From the NCBI GenBank assembly GCA_017427545.1, contig JAFRSO010000085.1:1-46072 (forward strand): DNA of 46,072 bases, read 5' to 3'. Below the pieces are notes generated by a model that made no database searches, was not told the origin of the DNA, and worked only from the letters and a program-made list of their open reading frames with translations. Position numbers and translations under genes: made by a program. Below, one piece after another: positions 25,483-33,812 of this stretch. Position 1 is the first letter of the stretch. Each line of letters starts with the position of its first letter. Origin of the DNA: Selenomonadaceae bacterium (GTDB lineage: Bacteria > Bacillota > Negativicutes > Selenomonadales > Selenomonadaceae).

Positions 25483-25720
25483 GGCTAGGGAACAGGGAAC
25501 AGTTTTATCTACTCCCTAATCCCTGCTCCCTGTTCCCTAATTGGACGAAAATTTGGTTCTAAGCAAAAATCGCAATTCTTTATTGTGAACACGTTCCGGT
25601 TTGTAATCGGTAACAAATTTTGGCGTCATTACCAATTATAATAATTTTTACAGTTAAATGTTCTTTGAGGACACCAAAAAATTTTTTATTTGTATATAAT
25701 TTCGTTGAAGGGAGTTTGAC
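25483..25720. other. Intergenic heptamer inverted repeat and AT-rich promoter region
   Basis: Heptamers TTAGGGC/TAGGGAA/CAGGGAA and the inverted TCCCTAA/TCCCTGC/TCCCTGT form a long stem (TAGGGAACAGGGA with TCCCTGTTCCCTA) at ~25488-25541. It lacks a clean T run. Further right, TATAAT at 25695-25700 probably serves the AAA gene, but the -35 is poor. Imperfect inverted GGTAAC/ATTACC motifs at 25610-25633 could be an operator. Confidence 0.55.
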
Positions 25721-27220
25721 ATGAAAACGTTCAGAAAAAATTTTGTTCGTTATACCGACGCAGGCTTGCCGATTTTATATGTTGACACGTTTGAGGGCGA
25801 TAAAGCTAAAAAAATAATTCGCGAACTTTGCAAGGAGCATCGTCGCGGCGTTATTGAATGGAGCTTAGCCGGAGCATTTGATTTTACCGACGGTCAAAAT
25901 ATTGCTTTGCCGAAAACGGATTTGGCGTCAACATTGCGACTTCTCATTGACGATGACAATCTCGACAACAAGACGCTGATCCTTCAAGACGCGCATTTTT
26001 CGCTGGACAAGCCTGAAACAATTTCCGCGCTCAAAGTCGTTGCTCAAGGCATAACAGGCGGTAACTACGATTGCACACTTTGCATAATTTCACCACTCGT
26101 TCCGCTGCCCAAAGAGCTGGAAAATTACACGACGATATTGGAACTCGACCCGCTCACGGAAAAGAACATTGAAGAAATTGTCAACGACTTCATTAAAACG
26201 CAAGGCATTGATCCGCCCGAAAAAGATTTGCTCAACAAAATTATCACGCGGCTCAAAGGATTGTCGCAGACAGAAATTTATAACATATTGTCGTTGGCAG
26301 TTTCGGAAGACGGTATGTTGACTTCCCGCGACCTGTCAAACATTCTCGAACAAAAACAACAAATCGTTCGCAAGTCGGGTATCTTGGAGATGGTTCGCGT
26401 CAAGGAAACGATGAATGACATTGGCGGGCTGGAAAATTTAAAAGATTGGCTTCGTCGCAAAGCCGAAATTTTTAAGCAGATAAAAAAAGCTCAAGATTTC
26501 GGCGTCGACATTCCCAAGGGCGTTTTGATTGCGGGTATGCCTGGTTGCGGAAAATCGTTGACGGCGAAGGCTGCCGCAAAAGCGTTTGATGTGCCACTGT
26601 TGCGTTTGGACATGGGCAGGCTTATGGGAAAATATGTCGGCGAATCGGAAGGCAATATGCGGCGGGCGATTAAAATCACCGAAGCAAGTTCACCGTGCGT
26701 TTTGTGGATTGACGAGCTGGAAAAAGCTTTTGCAGGCATTGGCGGCAACGGTGGCGGTTCCGAGGTGACGACGCGACTGTTCGGAAATTTTTTGACGTGG
26801 ATGCAAGAAAAAGATTCTCTGGCATTCGTTGTCGCCACAGCAAATAAAATTAACGCTCTGCCGCCCGAACTTTTGCGCAAAGGACGTTTCGACGAAACTT
26901 TCTATGTTGACTTGCCCACTCGAACTGAACGCAAAAAAATTTTGGAGATTCACATTCGCAAACGTCGTCCGCAAGATTTGAGCAGAATAGATTTTGATAA
27001 GCTTGCCGACAAGACTGGAGGCTATTGCGGCGCGGATTTGGAAGGCGTCGTCCGTGAGGCGATTGAAAGCGCGTTTTTCCATAAAAAACCTGCAATTACC
27101 ACCGACGACATCATAGAAGCTATCAAAAACACTCATTCGCTGTCCGAAGTCATGAAAGATTCGATTGACGGCATGAAAAAAATTTATGAAAACCTTAAGT
27201 TAAAGAGCGCGTCCAATTAA
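25721..27220 (+). CDS. AAA+ ATPase, Ycf46-like
   Basis: 499 aa. Residues 1-~210 are a poorly conserved N-terminal domain shaped like a degenerate ATPase (LQDAHFSLDKPETISALK; CIISPLVPLPKELENYTTILEL). Residues ~230-480 are a classical AAA module: Walker A GMPGCGKS at 272-279, pore-loop region MGKYVGESEGNMRRA, Walker B WIDELEKAF near 328-336, sensor 1 VVATANK, and arginine-finger region ELLRKGRFDE. The C-terminal helical lid includes GGYCGADLEGVVREA. Domain order resembles Ycf46-type AAA proteins of cyanobacteria and some Firmicutes. Likely a protein remodeller; the substrate is unknown. Followed after 15 bp by the next gene in an apparent three-gene operon. Confidence 0.88.
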   Translation: MKTFRKNFVRYTDAGLPILYVDTFEGDKAKKIIRELCKEHRRGVIEWSLAGAFDFTDGQNIALPKTDLASTLRLLIDDDNLDNKTLILQDAHFSLDKPETISALKVVAQGITGGNYDCTLCIISPLVPLPKELENYTTILELDPLTEKNIEEIVNDFIKTQGIDPPEKDLLNKIITRLKGLSQTEIYNILSLAVSEDGMLTSRDLSNILEQKQQIVRKSGILEMVRVKETMNDIGGLENLKDWLRRKAEIFKQIKKAQDFGVDIPKGVLIAGMPGCGKSLTAKAAAKAFDVPLLRLDMGRLMGKYVGESEGNMRRAIKITEASSPCVLWIDELEKAFAGIGGNGGGSEVTTRLFGNFLTWMQEKDSLAFVVATANKINALPPELLRKGRFDETFYVDLPTRTERKKILEIHIRKRRPQDLSRIDFDKLADKTGGYCGADLEGVVREAIESAFFHKKPAITTDDIIEAIKNTHSLSEVMKDSIDGMKKIYENLKLKSASN

Positions 27221-27235
27221 TCGGAGGGATTTGCA

Positions 27236-28309
27236 ATGTTCGATTTCGGGAAAATTTTTGGAAGTACTGCACCGACTGCTAAAGAAATTTTTAAATCTTT
27301 TGCGGAAAAAGGCGCGACCGATAATATAACATGGTTGGCTCAAACTTTCGCCGGCAATAAATACACGAAGTCCGAAGCGGCCTCTCTTACCGAAGAAGTT
27401 TGTGCGACAATCGGCAAATTCAACACAAACATGCGCAATATTGAACGGGCTGTTGCGGCCGGTAAAACTAAGGAGCAATGGCTGAAAAATTTCATCGAAG
27501 GCAATGTCAATTTATCGCCGCAAGAAAAAGGCGAATATCTTGCTCAAGCGAACGCGGCGTTGAATCTGGGCAACCAAGTCATGACGGCGACAATGGATGC
27601 GCCGCAAATGATAAACATCACGCAGGAAGTCAATCAGCTCATGAAACAAGACTTGCCGCCCGTCGAACCGAATGCGCAGTGGAATCGTTATACAATGACA
27701 CCGGTCGTCAACGAAATCGGACAACAGGCAATGCTTATGGGTGCGAACGGCATGATGATTCCCGCCGATATGATGCAAATGCCCGGCGAAGAAATTTTGC
27801 AAGAAAATTTTATTGAGGAGGACCGCGGCTCCGTTGTCGATGAAGGTTTGAAGATGGCAGCGGCGGCGGCGATTAAAATTGGTCACGCGGCCGGTAAAAT
27901 TCCTTTCCTGCCAAAAGCCATGCCGATTAGCGCGATAACGAATATTGCTTGCGTCGGCGTCGAAAGTTTCAAAAATATCGGGCACGTGGCTATGGGGAAA
28001 ATTTCTCCGATAGAAGCTGTGGAAAATGTCGGACGATCTATGGTAGCCGCTGTTGCTGATTTTTGTATGACAGGCATTCCCGCAAAATTGCTCACGCCGA
28101 TACCCGTCGTAGGTCCCGCGCTAAGTATCATGGTCGGCGGATTTTTAATGCAGTGTTCGCCCGAATACATTCAGCAAAAAATTTACGCAGGTCTCAACAA
28201 AGTTAAAACAGTTGCAAAATCCGTCGCGACGACAATCGGCAATGCGGTTAATACCGTTACGAGCACAGTCAAAAATGCTGCAAAGGCTGTTGTAGATTTT
28301 ATTTTCTAA
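27236..28309 (+). CDS. Unrecognised protein with hydrophobic Gly-rich core and amphipathic tail
   Basis: 357 aa, no recognised family. Residues 1-~130 are soluble and helical. Residues ~130-200 are Met/Gln/Pro-rich (MMIPADMMQMPGEEIL). Residues ~210-315 are hydrophobic, with small-residue segments (GIPAKLLTPIPVVGPALSIM) that could insert in or associate with a membrane. The last ~40 residues form a Lys/Ala/Val amphipathic helix (VNTVTSTVKNAAKAVVDFIF). No signal peptide. GGAGGG precedes the ATG. It lies between the AAA gene and the Sel1-HPr gene with very short gaps, so it may be a membrane-associated client or partner. Confidence 0.8.
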   Translation: MFDFGKIFGSTAPTAKEIFKSFAEKGATDNITWLAQTFAGNKYTKSEAASLTEEVCATIGKFNTNMRNIERAVAAGKTKEQWLKNFIEGNVNLSPQEKGEYLAQANAALNLGNQVMTATMDAPQMINITQEVNQLMKQDLPPVEPNAQWNRYTMTPVVNEIGQQAMLMGANGMMIPADMMQMPGEEILQENFIEEDRGSVVDEGLKMAAAAAIKIGHAAGKIPFLPKAMPISAITNIACVGVESFKNIGHVAMGKISPIEAVENVGRSMVAAVADFCMTGIPAKLLTPIPVVGPALSIMVGGFLMQCSPEYIQQKIYAGLNKVKTVAKSVATTIGNAVNTVTSTVKNAAKAVVDFIF

Positions 28310-28322
28310 GGAGGCTGATTTT

Positions 28323-30440
28323 ATGGCACGCAAAATAAAATTCCCGTTGAAGATGGCGGACGGTGCAGAGGTTCGCACTCTCAACGAACTCAAGGAGCAT
28401 TTTGACGTTGAATCTGTCGTAGGATATTTTTCAGACGGACGGCTTTTGAACTGGTTGCGGACACGCTACTATGATGACGAGGCTGACAAGATTGAACAGC
28501 TCACGGCAAGTGATTCGGAACTGCATAAAAAAATTTGCGAGATTTTCGGTGTGGAGTCGGAAGCGGAAATTGATCCCGAAGAAATTGCCAGGCGTCAAGA
28601 GCGGCTCAATCGTCTCAAGCAATACACCGATGACCGCGACATTTTGGAACGCGTCGACCAAGTTGCCTTTGATCAAGAGGATTTGGGTGATCTTCTCGAC
28701 GAGGACGCGACGTTGATTTACCTTTGCAACAATCGCTTCACTATTCCCCTGCGCGTCACCGATAAAACTTATGTCGGTATCGGCAAGGCAATCGCCGTCA
28801 TTCGCAGTAATAAAATCGTCGACTTTGACGCGCTCAATATCAAATTTAAGGGCGTGCGCTTTGACGATGACTACGACGCGATTTTCAAGGAACATACGAG
28901 TGCGCAAACTCCCATTTACGATAACAGCGGCAGTGATTCTTCCCGCGCCGAAAAACTTTTCAAAGAGGGCAGGGAAGCTTACAAAGACGACGATTTCAAA
29001 ACGGCAATGAAAAAATACAAAGAAGCTGCCGAGCTTGGTTACCCCGAAGCATTTTCGCAAATAGGATTTATGTATCAATTCGGCCAGAGCGTCGACCCCG
29101 ACATTTACGAGGCGCGGCGTTGGTATAAGCGCGGCATGGAAAAAGATGACGCTGATTCTTTCGGATTGTATGCGCTGACCCTTACTCGTGACGACAATGC
29201 CACCGAATCCGATAAGCGAGAGGCCTTCCGTTACATGAAACGCGCCACCGAACTTGCACCCGACGACGGACACTATTGGTATTATCTCGGAAAAATGTAT
29301 CGTTTCGGCAGCGGCACGAATAAAAATCTTTACGAGGCGTTTAATTGCTTTAAACAGGGAAATAAAGTCGGAAATTCTTTAGCGGCAAATCAGCTGGGTA
29401 TCATGTTCAGCAATGGTGAACATGTCGAACAAAATTCCCGCAAGGCGTTTGACTTCTTCAGAAAAGCCGTTGGACTTAACGAAAACAATGCCTCTGCCAT
29501 TAGAAATTTGGCGGACTGTTACCGATTCGGTGACGGCGTTGCTAAAGATGAATACAAAGCTTTTGAACTTTTCAAGAAGGCGGCGGAGTTGGGCAACGTC
29601 GGTGCAATGACTGTTACGGGCGTAATGTTGCTCAATGGTGAAGGCACCCGCGAAGATACGGAGCAATTTTTCTATTGGACGAAAAAAGCCGCTGATAATG
29701 GCGACTCTTCTGCAATGGGCAATCTCGGCTATCATTTCAAGTACAACATCGGCAATTACAGCAAGGCGTTCGATTGGTATGAGCGCGCGGCGAATGCGGG
29801 CGATACCGTTTCAATGAACGAACTCGGCGATATGTATTTCGACGGTCAAGGCGTCAGAGAGAACAAATCGAAAGCTTTCCAATGGTATCTGCGTTCGGCA
29901 CAAAACGGCGACTTCGACGGCATGGCGAATGTCGGTACCTGCTATCTTTACGGCAACGGTACGACCGAAAATTCATACGAAGGCGAACGCTGGCTCAAAA
30001 AATCTGCGGAGGGCGGTAGTCTCCTCGGCATGTATTTTTACGGCGATTGGCTTTACGATCAAGGAAACACTCGCGCCGGCATCAGTTGGTTTGAACGAGC
30101 TGCCAATGAAGGTTTAGAAGCTGCTCAAGAAAAACTCGCTGAAATCCGAAACGAAATGAATCAACCTTCCGGTGGCGTGTGGGAAGCTATGACGATGATT
30201 AGAAATCGGCAAGGAATGCATGCTCGCCCCGCGTCAATATTCGTTCAAAAAGCGTCCTCGTTCAAGTCAAAAATTCAACTCAAAGCTAAGGGCAAGACTT
30301 GTGACGCGAAAAGCATTTTGATGATTATGAGCATTGGGCTTGAATACGGCGACCAAGTTACAATCCTTGCTGAAGGCCCCGACGCTCGTCAAGCTGTCAA
30401 TGAATTAAGAAACCTTATTGATTCGGGTTTCGGTGAATAA
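28323..30440 (+). CDS. Sel1-repeat protein with C-terminal HPr domain
   Basis: 705 aa. Residues 1-~200 are an acidic, unrecognised N-terminal domain. Residues ~205-605 contain about ten Sel1/TPR-like repeats (for example AMKKYKEAAELGYPEAFSQI and AAELGNVGAMTVTGVMLLNG), a protein-interaction solenoid. Residues ~617-705 are a complete HPr domain. GMHARPAS places the phosphoryl-accepting His at 633, and DAKSILMIMSIG places the regulatory Ser at 664; this 31-residue spacing equals His15-Ser46 of stand-alone HPr. The fusion suggests phosphorylation by PTS enzyme I and/or HPr kinase controls the solenoid. TAAGGAGG lies before the ATG, 13 bp after the previous gene. Converges with mfd. Confidence 0.9.
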   Translation: MARKIKFPLKMADGAEVRTLNELKEHFDVESVVGYFSDGRLLNWLRTRYYDDEADKIEQLTASDSELHKKICEIFGVESEAEIDPEEIARRQERLNRLKQYTDDRDILERVDQVAFDQEDLGDLLDEDATLIYLCNNRFTIPLRVTDKTYVGIGKAIAVIRSNKIVDFDALNIKFKGVRFDDDYDAIFKEHTSAQTPIYDNSGSDSSRAEKLFKEGREAYKDDDFKTAMKKYKEAAELGYPEAFSQIGFMYQFGQSVDPDIYEARRWYKRGMEKDDADSFGLYALTLTRDDNATESDKREAFRYMKRATELAPDDGHYWYYLGKMYRFGSGTNKNLYEAFNCFKQGNKVGNSLAANQLGIMFSNGEHVEQNSRKAFDFFRKAVGLNENNASAIRNLADCYRFGDGVAKDEYKAFELFKKAAELGNVGAMTVTGVMLLNGEGTREDTEQFFYWTKKAADNGDSSAMGNLGYHFKYNIGNYSKAFDWYERAANAGDTVSMNELGDMYFDGQGVRENKSKAFQWYLRSAQNGDFDGMANVGTCYLYGNGTTENSYEGERWLKKSAEGGSLLGMYFYGDWLYDQGNTRAGISWFERAANEGLEAAQEKLAEIRNEMNQPSGGVWEAMTMIRNRQGMHARPASIFVQKASSFKSKIQLKAKGKTCDAKSILMIMSIGLEYGDQVTILAEGPDARQAVNELRNLIDSGFGE

Positions 30441-30459
30441 TCCTGTGAACTGAAAAAAT

Positions 30460-33400
30460 TTAACGCGGTGTCAAACTCTTCAGCACGTTTAAAATTCGGC
30501 TGAGAAGATTTTTTTTCGTCTTGAACGTGATAAAAATTCTTCGCGAATCCTCGATAAATTTAAAATCGCGGCGGAAAATTCTCGACAACTCAATTACTCC
30601 TTGAGCTGAAATTTTTTTCACGTCAGAGAAAACTATTTCCACGCGCAAATTTTTTTCCTTGACTGATACGACGCCTAAATTTTTCGCGGCAATTCTGATT
30701 AACGCAACCTGCAAAAGATTTTCTACCGGCTCCGTGATTTTGCCGAATCTGTCAGTCATTTCCTCGCGCAAGTCTTTAACTTCCCGCGCCTCATGAACGA
30801 CAGCCAATCGCCGATAAATTTCTACCTTGTCGCCGGCATTGGAAATGTATTCGCGATTGATGAACGCTTCGACCGGCAAATTGATTATCGGATCCGGCTC
30901 TTCGACATTTTCAACCGACTTGTGCTGAAGTTTTTTGACTGCCTCCTCCAAAAGTTGACAGTACATTTCAAAGCCGACGCTGGCAATGTGACCGTGCTGT
31001 TGTGCGCCGAGTAAATTTCCCGCGCCGCGAATCTGCAAATCACGCATTGCAATTTTAAATCCCGCTCCCAACTGCGCGAACTCCCGCATTGCTTGAAGCC
31101 GCTTTTCAGCCGTCTCACCCAAAACTTTATCCGCCTTGTAAACGAAATACGCAAATGCCATTCGACTTGACCGACCGACTCGCCCGCGCATTTGATACAG
31201 CTGCGCCAGCCCGAACTTGTCCGCGTCGTAAATTATAATCGTGTTCGCATTTGCAACGTCAAGCCCGCTCTCAATTATCGTCGTCGACAGCAGGACATTA
31301 AACGCGCCCTCGTAAAAATCCATCATGATATTTTCCAGCAGCTCACTCGACATTTGCCCGTGAGCTATTTTAATTTTCGCTTCGGGAATCAGATTAATCA
31401 ACCGCTCCGCCATATAGTCAATCGTCTCAACGCGATTGTAAACGAAATAAACTTGACCGCCGCGCCGAATTTCCCTGCGAATCGCTTCGGCAATAGTTTC
31501 GTCATCGTCCTCGATAACATAAGTCTGCACGGGGAATCTTTCAGCTGGCGCAGTCTCAATCAAACTCATATCACGCGCCCCGACTAATGACATGTGCAAC
31601 GTCCGCGGTATCGGTGTCGCGCTCAATGCCAACACGTCAACGCCCATGCTCATTGCCCGAATCCGTTCCTTTTGCTTGACACCGAATCTGTGCTCCTCGT
31701 CGATTATCAGCAAGCCCAAATTTTTGAATTTAATCCTGCCTGATAACATTGCGTGCGTCCCGATTAAAACGTCAACTTGTCCCGCCCAAACTTTTTGCAA
31801 GGTGATTCGTTGTTCCTTAGGCGTGCGGAATCGGCAAATGACATCGACTGTCGGCAAAAATCCCGAAAATCTTTCCGAGAACGTCTGATAATGCTGTTGA
31901 GCCAAAACCGTCGTCGGAACTAAAACCGCGCATTGCTTGCCGTTCATAGCCGCCTTATACGCCGCACGAATTGCAATTTCAGTTTTGCCGAATCCGACAT
32001 CACCGCAAACCAATCTGTCCATAGGTCGCGGCCGTTCCATGTCACGCTTAATTTCTTCGACGGCTTTAATCTGGTCGACGGTCTCTTCATAGGGGAAGGC
32101 CTCCTCGAATTCGCGTTGAGTGGCGTCGTCAGCGTCGAAGGCAAATCCCGGAGAATTTTCGCGGAGGGCATAAAGTTCCAAAAGTTTTTCGGCAATATCC
32201 TCGACTGCCGCTGAAGCTTTGGACTTGGCTTTTATCCAATCGCCTGAACCTAATTTCGACAATTTCGGGACGGCGTTATCGTCGGAAACATATTTCTGCA
32301 GATAATGAACCTGCTCGACGGGAATATAAAGTTTATCCGCGCCGCCATATTGAATTTGTAGAAAATCTTTGCGCACGCCGTCAAACTCCAAAGTCTCAAC
32401 ACCGAGATATTTGCCAATGCCGTTGTCGACGTGCACGACGTAATCGCCGGGCTTAATGTCGCTGAAATGTTTAATATTTTCGCCCGCACCCTCAAAAGTT
32501 TTCTTGCGACGCTGAATTTGTCCGCCGAAAATATTTTTCTCCGTGAGAACAGTCAATTTGGCGTTGGGGAGTTTGAAACCGTCAATTAAAGTTCCGAGTT
32601 GAAGATTTACGCCGCGAATATTATTTTCAGCCAAAAGTTTTTCCACGCCGATCATTTTTGAGTGGCTCGCGAAGAGGATATAAATTTTTTGGTTGAGTTC
32701 GGTAAGGCGCGCCAGTTCGTCAAGAAAAATCTTCGTCTGATTTTGAAAGTTCGTGACGTTGGCGGCAGTGATTCCAAAATTTTCCGTCGGCTCAATGAAT
32801 CGAATTTTTTTCAGCATGAGTTCAAGATAAATCAGCGTGCTTGAGCGGGAACTTTGAACCAATTCTGCGAACGTGAAAATTTTTTTCTTGAGGTCGGGAT
32901 CTTCAACCGTCAACTTGTGAACGGCCTCGAAAATTCTTACCGGCTCGTCGAAAATAATTGTGCCGCCCTCACCCGCACAAGTCAGGAACGGTTCACTGGT
33001 TTTGGAGAAATTTTTTATCGGCAGAATCGTCACGGACTGAATTTTTTTCTTGGAACGGAACGTATTAAAATCAATCTCGCGGAGAGAATCGACTTCATCG
33101 CCGAAAAATTCTACGCGGCATGGCGTCGGCTCATTAATCGGGAAAAAATCTACAATGCCGCCGTGCACGCTGAATTTTCCAATCGCGTCAACTTCATCAG
33201 TGCGTTCATAGCCGAATTCATTCAGCTTGAGCAAAAATTTTTCCAACGATAAATTCTGTCCGACTTCGACGCGCAGTTGGAGTTTCAAAAAATCTTGCCG
33301 CGAAAAATCTTTCTTGACTGCCGCCATTGCCGTTGCAAGTACGATTATTTTTTCCCCGCGAAGAAGTCTTGCCAAAACCTCAAGGCGTTTCGATTGCCGC

Positions 33401-33687
33401 TCGATACCGACTGCGCTGGCGTTCACGTCGACCAAATCAAGTTCGGGCAACTCGACAATTTCCGCGCCGGACAGCTCAACAAGGTCGTCGTGCCACGCTG
33501 AAATTTTTTCTCTGTCGCTGACCAAAATTATCATCGGACGCGGTTTGAGTTCATATGCCGCCGCGACAGGTAAAACTTTTTGCGAACCCGTCACGCCGTA
33601 AATTAAAAACTCTCCGCCCTTGGAAAATCTCTTCGCCACATTTAAAATCGTCGTGTCGTGCAATGCCTCTTCCAAAATCTTATGCAT
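30460..33687 (-). CDS. mfd: Transcription-repair coupling factor Mfd
   Basis: 1075 aa. Releases stalled RNA polymerase and recruits UvrA. N-terminal UvrB-like part (~1-330), CarD-like RNAP-interaction domain (~430-510, PGDYVVHVDNGIGKYLGVE), RecG-type translocase with Walker A CGDVGFGKTE and DEEH box LIIDEEHRFG, QMRGRVGRS motif VI, and the C-terminal TRCF domain. The ATG at 33687 has GGAGGGG upstream; the longer upstream frame crosses the neighbouring promoter. Confidence 0.97.
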   Translation of the reverse strand: MHKILEEALHDTTILNVAKRFSKGGEFLIYGVTGSQKVLPVAAAYELKPRPMIILVSDREKISAWHDDLVELSGAEIVELPELDLVDVNASAVGIERQSKRLEVLARLLRGEKIIVLATAMAAVKKDFSRQDFLKLQLRVEVGQNLSLEKFLLKLNEFGYERTDEVDAIGKFSVHGGIVDFFPINEPTPCRVEFFGDEVDSLREIDFNTFRSKKKIQSVTILPIKNFSKTSEPFLTCAGEGGTIIFDEPVRIFEAVHKLTVEDPDLKKKIFTFAELVQSSRSSTLIYLELMLKKIRFIEPTENFGITAANVTNFQNQTKIFLDELARLTELNQKIYILFASHSKMIGVEKLLAENNIRGVNLQLGTLIDGFKLPNAKLTVLTEKNIFGGQIQRRKKTFEGAGENIKHFSDIKPGDYVVHVDNGIGKYLGVETLEFDGVRKDFLQIQYGGADKLYIPVEQVHYLQKYVSDDNAVPKLSKLGSGDWIKAKSKASAAVEDIAEKLLELYALRENSPGFAFDADDATQREFEEAFPYEETVDQIKAVEEIKRDMERPRPMDRLVCGDVGFGKTEIAIRAAYKAAMNGKQCAVLVPTTVLAQQHYQTFSERFSGFLPTVDVICRFRTPKEQRITLQKVWAGQVDVLIGTHAMLSGRIKFKNLGLLIIDEEHRFGVKQKERIRAMSMGVDVLALSATPIPRTLHMSLVGARDMSLIETAPAERFPVQTYVIEDDDETIAEAIRREIRRGGQVYFVYNRVETIDYMAERLINLIPEAKIKIAHGQMSSELLENIMMDFYEGAFNVLLSTTIIESGLDVANANTIIIYDADKFGLAQLYQMRGRVGRSSRMAFAYFVYKADKVLGETAEKRLQAMREFAQLGAGFKIAMRDLQIRGAGNLLGAQQHGHIASVGFEMYCQLLEEAVKKLQHKSVENVEEPDPIINLPVEAFINREYISNAGDKVEIYRRLAVVHEAREVKDLREEMTDRFGKITEPVENLLQVALIRIAAKNLGVVSVKEKNLRVEIVFSDVKKISAQGVIELSRIFRRDFKFIEDSRRIFITFKTKKNLLSRILNVLKSLTPR

Positions 33688-33752
33688 AATTTCCCCTCCG
33701 CCGCCATTATAATCAAAAAATTTCCCGCCGCAAGTTAAAAAATTCTTTAACC

Positions 33753-33781
33753 TTGCGTGAAAATTTATGGGGGTGTATAAT
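33753..33781 (+). promoter_or_regulatory. Promoter of the RTX metalloprotease gene
   Basis: TTGCGT at 33753-33758, 17 bp, TATAAT at 33776-33781. GGGAGG follows before the ATG at 33813. Confidence 0.75.
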
Positions 33782-33812
33782 AGCCGCATATTTTGATATG
33801 GGAGGTAGTGTT

